Positions 10,951 through 33,862 of a DNA stretch of 64,000 bases are shown here, piece after piece. Position 1 is the first letter of the stretch, and the number at the start of each line of letters is the position of its first letter. The translations under genes and the position numbers were made by a program. The DNA is from Acholoe squamosa. Taxonomy: Eukaryota; Annelida; Polychaeta; Phyllodocida; Polynoidae. Where the stretch lies: contig OX439044.1 of assembly GCA_949317995.1 (NCBI GenBank), positions 25,988,733 through 26,052,732 of the forward strand. The letters are read 5' to 3'. The notes beneath the pieces are model-generated. The model ran no database searches, was not told the origin of the DNA, and saw only the letters and a program-made list of their open reading frames with translations.

Positions 10951-11189
10951 TCCATCTGAACATGTACCTACCCACATGCCCTGGGGAATCTTTATGATGT
11001 GAATAGAAATCATGGTATTCAAATTATACTTCCAATACATATTTTGCTCGGTGGAAACTTGAAATATTTCCCAGTTTTTCAAGACGTATGGACCTAAAGG
11101 TGATAGAAAGCCAGTGTCTAGGACCCTAAAATGTGGACCTTTTTTCATCCTGTGGCTACGGGCCTGCTAATATGTATAAAATAGTACCA

Positions 11190-11486
11190 GGCCACCCTTA
11201 AAAATATGTTCGTTTCCTCTCCAGAGGGTGGGATTATTCAGACCCATGAGGGAGGGAGGGGGAAATTTCTTTTTTAGGAAATTTTTTTTATTTGTCATGA
11301 ACATCGTAAGCGGGGATGGCATGAAATTGCCATCACGTTCTAAGATTTAGTGATTGGAAGCCTAGATTCTTGAGCTGACAGATAAAAAAAAATCTTTTTT
11401 CGGAACTCAGGAAAAAAAATTCCCATTCTCACAAAAAAATTCACCAGGCCTCTGGACAGGAAACGAACATATTTTTAAGGGTGGCC
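11190..11486. mobile_element. MITE with about 37-bp inverted ends (297 bp)
   Basis: The left end reads GGCCACCCTTAAAAATATGT and continues into CGTTTCC(T)CTCCAGAGG. The right end is its inverted complement with few differences. CCA lies on both flanks and may be a 3-bp duplication. There is no ORF, and the superfamily is not assigned. Confidence 0.7.
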
Positions 11487-17151
<5,665 letters not shown>

Positions 17152-17607
17152 GTGGATGGACGATGTGGCCAATGGACGATGTGGACACTGGACCATGCGG
17201 CCAAACCAAGGACTTTGTGGTCAAATTTCTGGACGATGTGGCCAAAAGTGGACGATGTGGTCAATCTGAAGAAATGGACGAAGTGGCCATTTAGAAGTAG
17301 ATTTACATTACAACCACATCTGTTTCACTTTGGTCACATGGTCCATTGGCCACATCGTCTTTTGGCCACATCGTCCACAGAGATTAGTGCACAAATTCAG
17401 GTTAGAATTGGGTAGAATATTGTAAAAATAAATACATGTATCATGTCCTGGGGTAAAATTATGTTAGTGTAGGTAAATGGGTTAGTCATAGAACCCATAG
17501 TCTTATAGCAGGTTGCATTATGAAACATTAGCCACATCGTCCACCCTGTTTGGCCACATAGTCCACAACTTTGGCCACATCGTCTTTTGGCCACATCGTC
17601 TACAAAT
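17152..17607. repeat. Cluster of GGACGATGTGGCCA motifs in both orientations
   Basis: Several copies or near copies of GGACGATGTGGCC occur on the plus strand between about 17157 and 17292. The inverse (GGCCACATCGTCC/T) recurs at about 17348-17377 and 17529-17603. The arrangement resembles the subterminal repeats of a DNA transposon, but no clear outer TIR was found. Confidence 0.6.
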
Positions 17608-19900
17608 CCATGTTGTACATGGCCTATTTGTACATGTACCTCAATACATGTGAACACCATAGAGCCTGATATAAATAAATGGCATTGTTTAGCAAGCATT
17701 GTGATTGTGGCACTGAATTACTTTTAATTCAATGTTATCTCAGGTGTTCTAGTGTGCAGTACTACACAGGCCGAGGTCATATCTACATAGATCTAGCGAA
17801 TTGAATGTCCTAAATAGTAATGGAATTGAGAAAGTTGAACAATGATGGGCCAACTCTGCTGGGGCTTGCACTCCTCACCACATGCAGCGCCCCTTCCTCC
17901 CAGGGGAACGACCTTACCATTGTGACGTCACGTTGCTATTGTGACCTGTGATAATCTGCACTCATTAGCAACTAATAATCAGACTGCTTCTTTTGTCCGC
18001 ATCCCAAAATGGTCATGGGAATAATGTGATAATCCTTCGGGAATCGTAACACGTGTGGCCCACTATACTGAAGCCCAACAAAAGTTGTCTGCTGTTGTGT
18101 TGGCCTCTTCTCTTGTGGTTGCTGCACGTCGCACACATGTAGGCCTATAGGCCCTAAGAATGTGTCTGTTATAGAATTATTTGGTAGCGGCATAATGATA
18201 GTGCCTTATTACTGGTATATTGTGTCCCGGGATTGTGTCCTTTGTAGGGAGTTATGCATTCATGCAGCTCTTGTGAGTTTTCTGTTTCATGTCGATGCTC
18301 CCACACTAGGTTTGTAAGTCTTGGATGGGTAGCATCATGCGACTTGACATCACAGCATTCCACGGACAATGATAGTCCCACTGAGAATATCTGATCTTAT
18401 CATGGGAAGAGATTCCTTCTGAATGGTATGGAGATACCTACCTAGTGACTATTTCGGTATGAAGAGTTTAAACCAGCCATAAAGTGGAAATTTGATTTAT
18501 AGGCGTAAAAATCAGCTGTTCCTAATCCTTTAGCCTATCATTAAAAGTTGGGCGGACTAAGCAATAACTTTGCAGCAAGTTGATACTATGAAGGAAAGTT
18601 CCTCTGCTTGAAAAAGACGTATTCTTAAAATAGCAGAACAGCCAACACACTGATACAATTACTGAGGTCACCTGATCTAAAATTAGGCTGCACATTTTAG
18701 ATTCACCCCGTGCCACCCCTTCTTCTATTGGCAATTACATTGTGCAGTTCTATAATCAAAATGCCTCTTCTTTTTTTTTCTCCGAAATTGGCAAAATGTT
18801 ACAATAATTAGTAAAACATGTTGGGTCTGCGGCTAAGTAGTCAGACAGCGTCATTCTTCTCCTAAACCCATACATCACCTTGATGATTGCAGGGAGAACA
18901 GACCTTTTGGAACTTGTCCCTAGAATTGGGGTCGTGCAGGAACCTTTTGTTGGCGATCTTTTGTTGTGATCAATGTGATTAGGTCAGCAAGGGTGGATGG
19001 GAGTAGGGAGGGGGTGATACACAGAGGGGTTGACAGGGCCGGTTATGGAGTCCTGAGGGACCCCAGGGGTCGCAGTTGGCTCTTGCTTCATTTGCCTTTA
19101 CTTTTCATACTAGCGGCAAATGGGTGTTGTTGAAAAAGAAAAATTAAAACGAATACCATGTAAATGAATGTCTTTTTTTGCTTACCAAAAAGAAAAGAAA
19201 AAAAAGGTGAAAATGAGATGCACAGATGTACCTAGAGGCCATACACTGTTAGCATTCTTTTCCCCGTTGATTGAAGGCGATTGAGATTTGGAAAAGGACC
19301 TTGTCATTGTTTCATATGCTAGATCTATCAAAGTAGGCTTGTTACCAGCAAAAAGAAGAAAAAGTTGATTAAAAAAAAAAAGGTGTTAATATACCAACTT
19401 GCATTACATGCTTGTGGCTATTTCATTTAGTAAATGCCATTTTCACATGGTGGCAGCACGTCGCACGTGTGTGCTGTGTGCAGGACACACACGCCATCAT
19501 GTTTACCTCCGGCAGGCAGCCCAGACGCCGGTACCTTCCACCCCTATTACCGGCAAACATGGGCCCACCCACCAGACCTGTGACTCATGACATGTGGAGC
19601 GATCGATATTGTGAAAGCAGCGGGTAGTATCCATGTTCCAGGGCCCCCGTGCATAAATTATGAAGAGTGGTGCTGACTCTGCTACCCGCCCTCTGCTGCT
19701 GGCCCCCTGTGTTATGTGGGTAGACGCAGTTAGTTGTTCCAAGCATAGTCTATGCTACTAGCAGCTGGAGGCTGAGGTTGGGCACAGGAATCTATACACG
19801 TTACCAACTGTCCATCTCTCTGTCTGCCCTGTCCGTCTCACACCCTGTATCCACTGACCACTGTCAGTCAGCAGACATAGTATTAGAGGATAACAAGCAG
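17608..19900. other. Non-coding DNA
   Basis: No gene, RNA gene or ordered repeat recognised. A few A-runs and T-runs lie near 18770 and 19370. Confidence 0.45.
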
Positions 19901-20999
19901 AGGATAAGGGCTGCCTGGTAGTACTTGGAAAGTATCACTATCAGGGGTGTTGTTTTGGAGTCTGGGAAAGAGCTGTTCACATGATGATAGTTCCTACTGG
20001 CTACTCACGCCTAGCAACATAATTCACGCCCACACAGAGCCCATCCCCAGACATCTAAAGCATCTAGCTGTGTGCCTCCCACCCTGTGTAAGAACAGAAA
20101 CGCAGACGACATTTGACAAGTGCAGTCCGAGTGCAGTTAGGAACGCCAAACGAACGCCGCATCGTGACAACCACCCAGCATCCTCCTCTCCATCATCTAC
20201 CGGAGAGTCTGCAGTGTCGTGGTTCGTAACGCCGGTCGGCACTGCACGCGTGTCAATTCCTCTTTAGATAATCTTGCTAGAGAACCACCACAGCCACCCA
20301 CTCCCCCTCCAACCCATAGTCAGACCGTCTATATCATACACATACAGTCCCTGTTTGAAGTGGGAGCGCTGCGACAGGACAGTGTACAGGAGACCGGCTT
20401 AGTGGCATCACCCTACTAACATAGCCGGCGAGCTGCTGCAGTGCAAGTTCAAGCTTTGTCAAGGGGGATCATACACACAAACCCACACACACCACCACAC
20501 CGTTTACCGGCCTCCTACATTATCGCCCAAAGTACCAGGGTCACTGAGGGTTTCCTAGCGCTGACCTAACTAACGCCGGTGGACGTCGCCCCCTGCACTA
20601 CCAGTAGCAGTGAGATTATATACCCACAGCGTGGTCGTGGTACAACAAGTACTGAGTACATTGGCAGCCCACACAGGTTTCTTACCAGTAGAAAACGCCG
20701 GCCGGCTGTGGTAGTGCTAGTCTGTACATACAGTCTCTGTAATACACCACACCACTGGTCTATACACATTCCTATAATTCACAATCTCAGGGATCTCATC
20801 ATCAATCATTACACATCATTAGTGTATTCACCACTGCCTCACGTGTTCATTGGATTATTAACCTGCATTGAGAGACAGAAGGAAGGATTTTACTGCCAGC
20901 TTGGATTTACCAGTATACCTTTCCACACCTGATATACTATAGTGGCCTGTACCACATTTATAGTTGGACGTCATTGTACATTATACACCATCTACCAAC
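19901..20999 (+). other. Possible promoter/5' UTR region of a host gene
   Basis: This stretch is richer in CpG than its surroundings (for example around 20100-20250 and 20575-20700). It leads directly into the candidate first coding exon at 21000. No TATA box stands out. The role is inferred only from composition and position. Confidence 0.25.
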
Positions 21000-21050
21000 A
21001 TGTCCAACTCTAACCGTACCCCAGTGAAGAAAGTCCCCATCCACTTACAG
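21000..21050 (+). CDS. Candidate host first coding exon (17 codons)
   Basis: ATG at 21000 in a fair context (ACCAACATGT) opens 17 codons reading MSNSNRTPVKKVPIHLQ. They end in CAG followed by a splice donor GTGAATAT at 21051. The piece is short and I do not recognise the protein. The support is the combination of start codon, basic and polar N-terminal composition, donor site and CpG-enriched upstream DNA. It could be chance. Confidence 0.3.
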
Positions 21051-21260
21051 GTGAATATCAATATGCTATTTCTTATAACATGGTAAATATTCGTTATGTT
21101 GTTGGCATACATCAGTAAATGTAATTACAGGTTATGTAAAATTCATGTCATGTACTGCATGTATTGTTGGTTTGATAATTAGGTCGCTGGAGGTCATCCT
21201 TTGTTATTAAATGAGCATTCAGGTTACAGGTACAACAATGTCAACTATGAATGTTATATA

Positions 21261-21368
21261 TGATGATTATGCTTGCACTAGTGCCTTTTAGGTACTGATA
21301 GAGGCACGAGGTGGAGCCGAGTGCCTTTATTAAGTACCTAAACGACACTAGTGCAAGCATAATCATCA
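21261..21368. repeat. Long hairpin A with CTCGG...CCTCG-type loop
   Basis: Arms 21261-21296 and 21333-21368 (TGATGATTATGCTTGCACTA and onward) are inverted complements with few mismatches. The centre carries GCACGAGGTGGAGCCGAGTG, the same core seen in hairpins B and C in either orientation. Confidence 0.8.
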
Positions 21369-21374
21369 CACAAT

Positions 21375-21543
21375 CAGGGGCGTGGGAAGCAGTTTCAGAG
21401 TGGGTGGGACCAGGGGGGGGGGGGTTTCTGCAATTTTTGACCTCCCTTTGCTTGACCTTTTAGTTTTGACCTTTTGAGGAGTTGGCCAAAAGTGGGGGGA
21501 CATATCCCCCCCCCCCCTGTCCCCCCTGCTTTCCACGCCCATG
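21375..21543. mobile_element. MITE related to the CAGGGGCGTAGG family (about 169 bp)
   Basis: Starts CAGGGGCGTGGGAAGCAG and ends CTGCTTTCCACGCCCATG, a slightly diverged inverted end. The interior has G-runs and C-runs. No flanking duplication was found. Confidence 0.6.
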
Positions 21544-21686
21544 GACATTGCGTTTATACCACGGTCTGCACCTTTAGGATGCATTAGAATGCATCAGAAT
21601 GCATTCTGCATTCACTGACATACAAGCATATGTATGGTATCCATAGGGTCCCAGACATATGACTCATCTATCCCAACACTTTTGTC

Positions 21687-21762
21687 CAGCCCCGAGGCCT
21701 AATGGATAAGATCCAGAACTATGGATCAGAAGGTCCCTGGATTGATTCCAGCCAATGCTGAG
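21687..21762 (+). repeat. tRNA-Arg-derived sequence (SINE head or tRNA pseudogene)
   Basis: The run GGCCTAATGGATAAG matches the D-arm/A-box of animal tRNA-Arg. GGATCAGAAGG matches the anticodon 3' arm, and GGATTGATTCC matches the T-arm/B-box. Stem pairing is damaged and there is an indel in the anticodon arm, so this is not a working tRNA. A SINE head with an internal Pol III promoter is likely. Confidence 0.6.
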
Positions 21763-23518
21763 CTTTTTCGGTATGAACCACTGTCATAGCTGCTGTCACA
21801 TATAAGAAGACTATAGAAAAAGGACACTGTCAATATTCAAGTTTCAACTCTCAGTGCCTCTATCCTGTGATAAAAGCACTCAGATTATCCAGTTTGGGCA
21901 CCCAAAATCGTTCTGAAATAACCGTGGTATAATTTTGGGTAGACTCTCTACTATATAATATCTGCAGTTGAATAACACATTTACCGTAATGATTTAATTA
22001 TAATGATTATGTAGGATGGTTCCCTTTGATATAGATAGTCGGTATTACACCAGGAGCTGAAGAGCTATAGCTGATCTGATTATAAATAGTGTCTCTCGCA
22101 GTGGGCCTACTTGAATCCCAATCCTCTATCCATTTTCACGTAATATAATCATGATAACACTGAGGGGCAATAAGCAATCTACCAACACACAATAGTCAAG
22201 GACAACCCAAAACACAGCATATGGAGACACTCCAAGAATCACATCAGAGCAAATTTTTTACGTGTCACTTTGGCCTTGGCTCAGATACGACAACATGTGT
22301 TTAAATATGCACATATATGTACAATTTAGCTTGCCACGCTGACACTCGCCCTCTCCTTCACACACAAATTAATCATAAATTTATATTTATAACACTGTCA
22401 CTGGTGACCACATCACCCTACCTCTACCCACCCCCGCCTTACCCACTGCCGCCTGATCCCTGTTGGAATCCACGTACATCCCCTAATAGTAAGAGAGAAA
22501 AAAGCACCAAAAACGTGAGGTTGCTAAATGAATGTTTGGAAATTGTCGTCTGCTAACACCGATCACATGACCCACTTTTTATTTGCATCAGCGTTCGATC
22601 CCGTCCCCCACTGAGTATGGCCAGAGCGTGCGGTCACAGGGACGCCACTGTCTCTATGATGTTACCATGGTAACATCCATCTGTTTGGTACATGATATCA
22701 AATTATTTGCTCATTAAATAGTGCCACCATGGAATGGGCTCAAGAAGGGGGTTGAACTTGGGGTGAAGAGTTCAACCTGTGTCAATTATGTAAAAACTGA
22801 TGTGGGAAATAAAGAAGTTTGAAAATGGAAATATTCAACTTTTTTTATAGCATGGCCATTATCTTACCCACCCTCTGACCTTGTGGGGGTGTCAGTCCAT
22901 CCCTCCTTTAATAAAAAAATAAACAACACATCCATTTAGACCTTCCAATCTGTCACAGTGATCTGTTGTGAAAATTATCCTAGTCCTTGGCAAGTCTTGG
23001 ATGACTCAGTCTGGAATGTAGAAACATAGACGGTCTCAAAGTAAGCACCACAGATGGCCAATTTGTGGTGCACCTTGGTGCTATGTAGGCGGGTTCCCAA
23101 GGGGCAGATTCTCCAGTAGCGGTAAAGCATGAGCTTTAGGATTAGGAATGGTAGTGTGATCTGTCTACTGATAAAACCAGAGATAGATGTCTGAGACCCT
23201 GGAACACATCAGATAAGGTCGATAAAAGAGCATTGTTGAATGGTATTAGCTTTGGCCGTGTCCCATGTCTACCAAAGTCTATTGAAACAAAAGTTGGATG
23301 GCATAATCCAGTATTGCTGCTATCAGGTATGGAATCCCTTGTTTTGGGGGCTTCCTCAATAAGTGTAGACTATGTTCACATGTAGTGTGCAAGAGTTCTC
23401 CATTTGTTGTATTGTTTCTCTTCTCAGATGAGATTCATATTTAGAAAGAAATAATAATAATGATTAAAAAAAATATATAGGACAAGAGTACTGGGACCGG
23501 GGTCAGCATGTATAGTAG
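21763..23518. other. Non-coding DNA
   Basis: No gene recognised. A splice-acceptor-like sequence (TTTCTCTTCTCAG) ends near 23426 with no supporting exon. Confidence 0.45.
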
Positions 23519-23869
23519 CAGGGGCGTAGGAAAAGGGGGGCCAGGGGGGCCTGGGCCCCCCCAATCATAAAGGAGGGGGGCCTGATTATGTCTGGGCCCC
23601 CCCAAAGATTTACCAAGAAGTCATAATGAAATGGAAAAGCAGCTAAAACATTCCATCCCAAATTAGATTAATATGTTAAAGGGATAGAGAAAATGGAGCC
23701 CTGAACCTCAAATCAGATAAAAAATTCACCAAAAATACTTTTCTATTAAATTCTATTATGGGTATATGTATAGGCATCATCGCGCTCCAGCCGATAATTC
23801 AAGGTGTTCAAATTGGGACCCCGCTGCCCCCCCCCCCCCCACAATGAAGATTTGCTTCCTATGCCTCTG
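23519..23869. mobile_element. MITE, CAGGGGCGTAGG family, copy 2 (351 bp)
   Basis: Begins CAGGGGCGTAGGAAAAGG and ends CTTCCTATGCCTCTG. Flanked by a 7-bp direct repeat ATAGTAG (23512-23518, 23870-23876). It shares its interior with copy 3 in opposite orientation, including the segment around AAATACTTTTCTATTAAATT. No ORF. Confidence 0.8.
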
Positions 23870-23876
23870 ATAGTAG

Positions 23877-24680
23877 GCCTGATGTAAGTCCATGTGTATA
23901 TTATAATGTAGCTTGAATTGGTTTCTACTTCCATACTTTTTGCTGGAAGGAGCTCTGAACAGTCAGAAAAATACAAATAAACAGGGAGATATATTGGTGG
24001 CGGCGACGTTATATGGTCCACATGCAGTGTGAAGTAGCCAGCCTGCCGATAAAGAGAAGGTCGCCCATAGCTGTATATTTACACAACATCCTGACAGCAC
24101 CCATATTGCTATTATAGACCTCAGATCCGGAAACAGCTTATACAAGGGCCAGGTGGCAATAGATTAGCTATATATCTACCTATAGCAGGGAATAAAAGCA
24201 TGAATTAATGAAATCAGAGAGATGTACATCGTTTAAAATTATTTATACTGAATGATACTTTTTCGCAGTCTTACTCAACCGTATTTCCTGATTGCTTGTC
24301 CTCAGTGCAACTACAGTAATTGGGGCATCACTTTCCATGTTGTTTGATGCAGAGTGCAATTGACCATGCACCACAGACCGGGACCCTGGGGATAACAGAA
24401 TGTTTGGACCTGGACTGCAATACATGATACATGTGGTACATGTGCACACACTCCAGGAGTTACCCCATCTGAACTACAAATATAACAGGGTCAATGAGTA
24501 AAGGGTTGGTTCATCATATGTTTGGAAACAAGTCTACCATGTACATGTGACATAGATTCACAACAGTAGACTCCAGGACTTAGTGGACATGTAGATTGTA
24601 GGTTAGCGCTTTATGTCAAGGTGAATATCGATGCTCCATTGACAATGCACTAGCCTCCCGTATTGCACCCCTGCGTTAAA
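23877..24680. other. Non-coding DNA
   Basis: Nothing recognised between the MITE and the promoter-like patch. Confidence 0.45.
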
Positions 24681-24689
24681 TAACCCGCG

Positions 24690-24790
24690 GGAAATCCGCA
24701 CGATGACGTCATAGCTCCACCGCGCATGCGCAGCCCTTTTGAAACGTAAACATCCAATATGGCGGCACACGGCATTTCGCATTGGTGGTA
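24690..24790 (+). promoter_or_regulatory. CpG-rich promoter-like patch: CRE, NRF1-type and YY1-type sites
   Basis: Within 60 bases lie TGACGTCA (24704-24711, CRE/ATF consensus), CGCGCATGCGCA (24721-24732, NRF1 consensus) and CCAATATGGCGGC (around 24755-24767, YY1-like). The last includes an ATG at 24759 with a short open frame running into a donor-like GGTAGGTGAAG. This trio is typical of TATA-less housekeeping promoters in animals. The direction and the gene served are inferred. Confidence 0.45.
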
Positions 24791-24860
24791 GGTGAAGATT
24801 AGTTAATTTTGAATGATATCGATGAAATATCGATTGATTTCCCTCTCAAACACCTTGACA

Positions 24861-25020
24861 TAAATGTAAAGATGAACTCTGAGCAGTTTGAGCTTCCTGT
24901 TTCTTCACTCGCATGTCCGGCCCGCTCCGCACTCGGCCTACCGGCCTCGTGCGGAATGGGCCGGACACGCTCGTGAAGAAACGGTCAGCTCAAACTGCTC
25001 ATCGTTCACCTTTACCATTA
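24861..25020. repeat. Long hairpin B with ACTCGG...CCTCGT loop
   Basis: Arms of about 70 bp (24861-24931 and 24947-25020) pair with roughly one mismatch in eight. The centre reads GCACTCGGCCTACCGGCCTC then GTGC. It shares the loop core of hairpins A and C but has unrelated arms. Confidence 0.8.
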
Positions 25021-30128
<5,108 letters not shown>

Positions 30129-30977
30129 GATGAGACTGGTATATGTGATCTTAAATTATATGCTGATGACACATTGCTTATTTCTAGGGGTGACTCTGTT
30201 GTTGAGCTCCAGGAGACACTTCAGAACGACTTAGATAGGGTGGTGGCCTGGTGTACATCTAATAGCCTAACCATAAAAGCAATCAAGTCAAAACAAATGT
30301 TCGTTGGAGGAGAGGACATTAATATGAGGCTCACTATACAAAATAGAGTGCTGGAGTCGGTAGCAGAGAATAAATACTTGGGTGTGGTGATTGACAGGCG
30401 CTTATCCTTTGAAGATCAGGCAGCGGCTATGCTTAAGTCAGTTCGGTATAAGATTTGGATGATGGTTCAGGTGAGACATTGTATAGACCAAGAAACGTCC
30501 ATACTTATTATGAAGTCTATGATTATGCGCTATCTGGATTATGGCCTGGTGTTTACCACAGGTCTATCAGTGGCTGTTATAAAGAAGTTTCAAGTTCTGT
30601 ATAATACAGGTATCACAGCATGTCTGAAGATAAGAGATCCTAGAACTGTTCATGTTAAAGATTTGTATGTAACCACAAAGATGCTACCTGTAGACCTGAG
30701 ACACATTTATCTGCAGCTAACCATGTGCCACAGATTGGTGTAAAGTGGACAGGCTTTGGTTGTACCCACTGTTGGGACGCGGGGTACAGAAGCACCTAAA
30801 ATTCTGCAGGCATGTCCTAAACTGACCTCACTTGTTAAGGACCCGGTGTATCAAGCGCACTCCCAGTGGAATGCTATTGATCCCCAGATAAGGTGGATAG
30901 TGAACAAGGATTGTTTTAGGTTGGCAATTAAGAAGAAGCTGGTAAAATTCTTTTACACCCAACCAACCTATAAATAA
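30129..30977 (+). pseudogene. 5'-truncated non-LTR retrotransposon reverse transcriptase
   Basis: An in-frame stop (30126-30128) is followed by the catalytic palm motif ICDLKLYADDTLLIS, with YADD at 30159-30170. The thumb and C-terminal domain follow, including NKYLGVVIDRRLSFEDQ, to a stop at 30743. The rest of the C-terminus continues in another frame: HSQWNAIDPQIRW and the basic FRLAIKKKLVKFF, up to 30977. This is the usual end of Jockey/CR1-type LINE Pol proteins. The endonuclease and most of the RT are missing, and a frame change plus stop near 30743 break the remainder. It is a dead copy; the clade is not resolved. Confidence 0.85.
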
Positions 30978-32236
30978 TTCTGTACAGGTAAAAAAATGAG
31001 ATGTATGTACTCACCAATGCCATCCTATCCCTCATGGATTAGATTCATGAGGGTAGCGTTGAAGGCCGGGGCAGCCCAACAATTACCTCATTCACGTTTC
31101 ACGCTACTGTTGGTTTCTCTGTGTAATATGAGCTTTGTGAAATGGAGAGGAAACTCGAGGAAGGTTAGTCCTACATGGGGTTTAATGCAATGAGATGGCT
31201 ATTGATACTTCTCTAATCCATGCAAACTAGGGGGGGGGGGGTCTTATAGGGCTGACCCGGGAAAGATTATCAACCATTGAGATAATTCCCTCCAATATAC
31301 TGCAGAATTTTGTGGGTACATTATGTAACACCTGGTATCCTTCATGCAGGTTGTTATCAGTGCTTATCTCACCTGGTCCCAGATCAAGTAATGACGGACG
31401 CACTGGACTTCAATACTGAGCCCTATACCTGTAACACTGATGTAAATGATTTACCGGAAGTACAAAAAGGAACATTTGCATATGTAACATGAATTGTGTA
31501 TTGCCTTTCTGTTATGCTTATGTTATTATTGATCAATTGGATAAATCAGGCGATTTCCCCTATCTATAGTCAAAGTAAGTTCATGAGATATATAGAAAAT
31601 TCAAACATTTAATTTACTTTCAGCAGTGCACCACAGGTTCATAGAATGTCAAGACTTATTTCAATATTGTGTAAAAGGTAACAGGATCATTTAAAGGCTT
31701 TGGAACCTGCCCCTGACCCGTTCGTGAAGGAACATTACAAAGCCCCTCAGGTGGGTCACCGAGTGAAAGAGACCCAAAATGGCAATGGAGAAACATGTCT
31801 ACTTAGACTTGCCTCTGGGCACCATGTGCAAATTACATGCATTGGTCCTATATATTCAAATACTCAAGTTTGAACTTGCACAGGTTTCCTTTAATGGCAG
31901 GGTATGTCGGCCAACATTGTTATTCACCTGAGCATAAAATGATATCTTTATACCTTATAAAACCTTTGTCTCTTTTCTCCCCATAACATCAGTGTTGCAA
32001 CGCATTGGTGTGAGCTTCATCTCAGTGTTGATATTCTAATTTATCTCAAGTTGAATACGAGAGCCCCATAGGCTTAACCAAGAAACTCTGTATCACACCC
32101 CACAGTGTGATAACCCTTCCCCGTATCACACTCCCTGGGAAAACATCCAAAACGGTCAAATAACTGATGATAAAATCATTTCTAATGCCAAATAAATCGA
32201 ATTTTGAACATATCTGACTAAATTAACTTGAGATAA
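30978..32236. other. Non-coding DNA
   Basis: May include the 3' UTR of the LINE fragment at its start. A G-run lies at about 31230. Nothing else recognised. Confidence 0.4.
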
Positions 32237-32336
32237 ATACAAAGGAGCACTTGAATTGGTCAGCACTGAGGGTTATCACACTCGGCTTCGCCTCGTGTGA
32301 TAACCCTCAGTGCTGACCAATTCTCGTGCACCTTTG
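32237..32336. repeat. Long hairpin C with ACTCGGCTTCGCCTCGT loop
   Basis: Arms of more than 40 bp (about 32239-32281 and 32295-32336) include a perfect 29-bp block around GGTCAGCACTGAGGGTTATC. The loop is CACTCGGCTTCGCCTCGTG, the clearest form of the core shared with hairpins A and B. Confidence 0.85.
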
Positions 32337-33590
32337 TCTATATACACCTCTTAAATATTATGATGTTATTTTGTGAATATGGCCATTGATCACTATAGTA
32401 CTACACATATACTGCCAGTCTGCTGCAAATATCATTGGAAACATTGTATTCCACTAAGGACCAGCCCCACCAATACATTTTGTGTCCAGTAGGTTCATAG
32501 ACCCTGTATTGTTGAAAAGCCTAAGGCTAGACATAGGAGAGTCAGGAGAGCATACAGACAACCTTACCAACGTTACCTTTAGTATTTATGAGCTTTCTGG
32601 AAGGTTCCTTAGAGGTGAGGGTCAAACAGGGAATGTCTGAACGACATTGGAATAATTTGGCACATCGTTCATCAATTATAAGTTACCAAGTTATGAGGCT
32701 TTGTATTGGTGTATGAGATTGTGAATGTAACTTTTATAGCCGGCCTTATTTTGCAAGTTGATGACTATTACCGGAGCATTGTGATCACCAGTACCAGTTA
32801 AATAAGATTTTTAAGGAGACTGGGCCTGTTGTGATGGTTATCAATCAGAAACGATAAGATAACACAATGGTTGAGCTACAAATTAAGACTTAAGGCTCAA
32901 AGTGGCTCAAAGTGGTACGCATTCTAATCAAGCCAAAGATTAAATTCAAGGAGCGGTGCCTTTAACATGATACAGTGTTCTACTTTATTAATATTGTCTC
33001 CAGGTTGATGCTATGCCAGTCTGCTCATAAAACAGAAGCAGACATTGCTGGTCTAAGATAACGATATGACTTAGATCTACATATTACGTAAGTGTAAATA
33101 AAAATCTTCCTTGGCGTTATAAAAGCGTGAGTAGATATGAGAAAGTTTTATCCTGTACTAAGCCTTATGGAGATAACAAAGAGTCCCACAGGCTTGGGTC
33201 GATGGACAACCAGTGAGATATGGTAACCCCAGAACCTATGAATACCTCCAGTGATGTGGGTGTGTACTCAGCAGGGTGAGTGGTGCATGCACGCTGTTGG
33301 TGAATAATCCACCATTCAACATGCCATACATCTTCCCACTCCAAGGTATATGCATACACAACATTTCACAGGGTCAGGTACTCCAAATAGGGAGAATACT
33401 CTTACATTGTAACTGGAGCTGAGGCTATGTATACGACTCGTTGGGGCAGGGAAATGTCCTGAAGGCATTATGTGAGTTCATCCACAGGCAGGATAAATCC
33501 CATAAAGGGAAATGAACTGAGCATCCCTGTAGTAGATTGAGTTGTTTATGACGTTCCCAACTCCATTTAAGTGTTCCACACACAACTATC
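32337..33590. other. Non-coding DNA
   Basis: No gene or repeat recognised. Confidence 0.45.
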
Positions 33591-33862
33591 GGAGCAGAAT
33601 TGAAGCAGACATTCTATTTGAGAGCATGCTGATATTCATAGAACTGTTTGCAGACGTGACCACCTGGGACCTGCTTATAGTTATAGTCCCCCGAGTGAGA
33701 GACCTCCCAATGTAAGACACCCTTAAGGAGCAGAATTGAAGCAGACATTCTATTTGAGAGCATGCTGATATTCATAGAACTGTTTGCAGACGTGACCACC
33801 TGGGACCTGCTTATAGTTATAGTCCCCCGAGTGAGAGACCTCCCAATGTAAGACACCCTTAA
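33591..33862. repeat. Perfect tandem duplication, 2 x 136 bp
   Basis: Two adjacent copies (33591-33726 and 33727-33862), each beginning GGAGCAGAATTGAAGCAGAC, are identical over their whole length by eye. The lack of any divergence points to a very recent event or an assembly duplicate. Confidence 0.95.
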
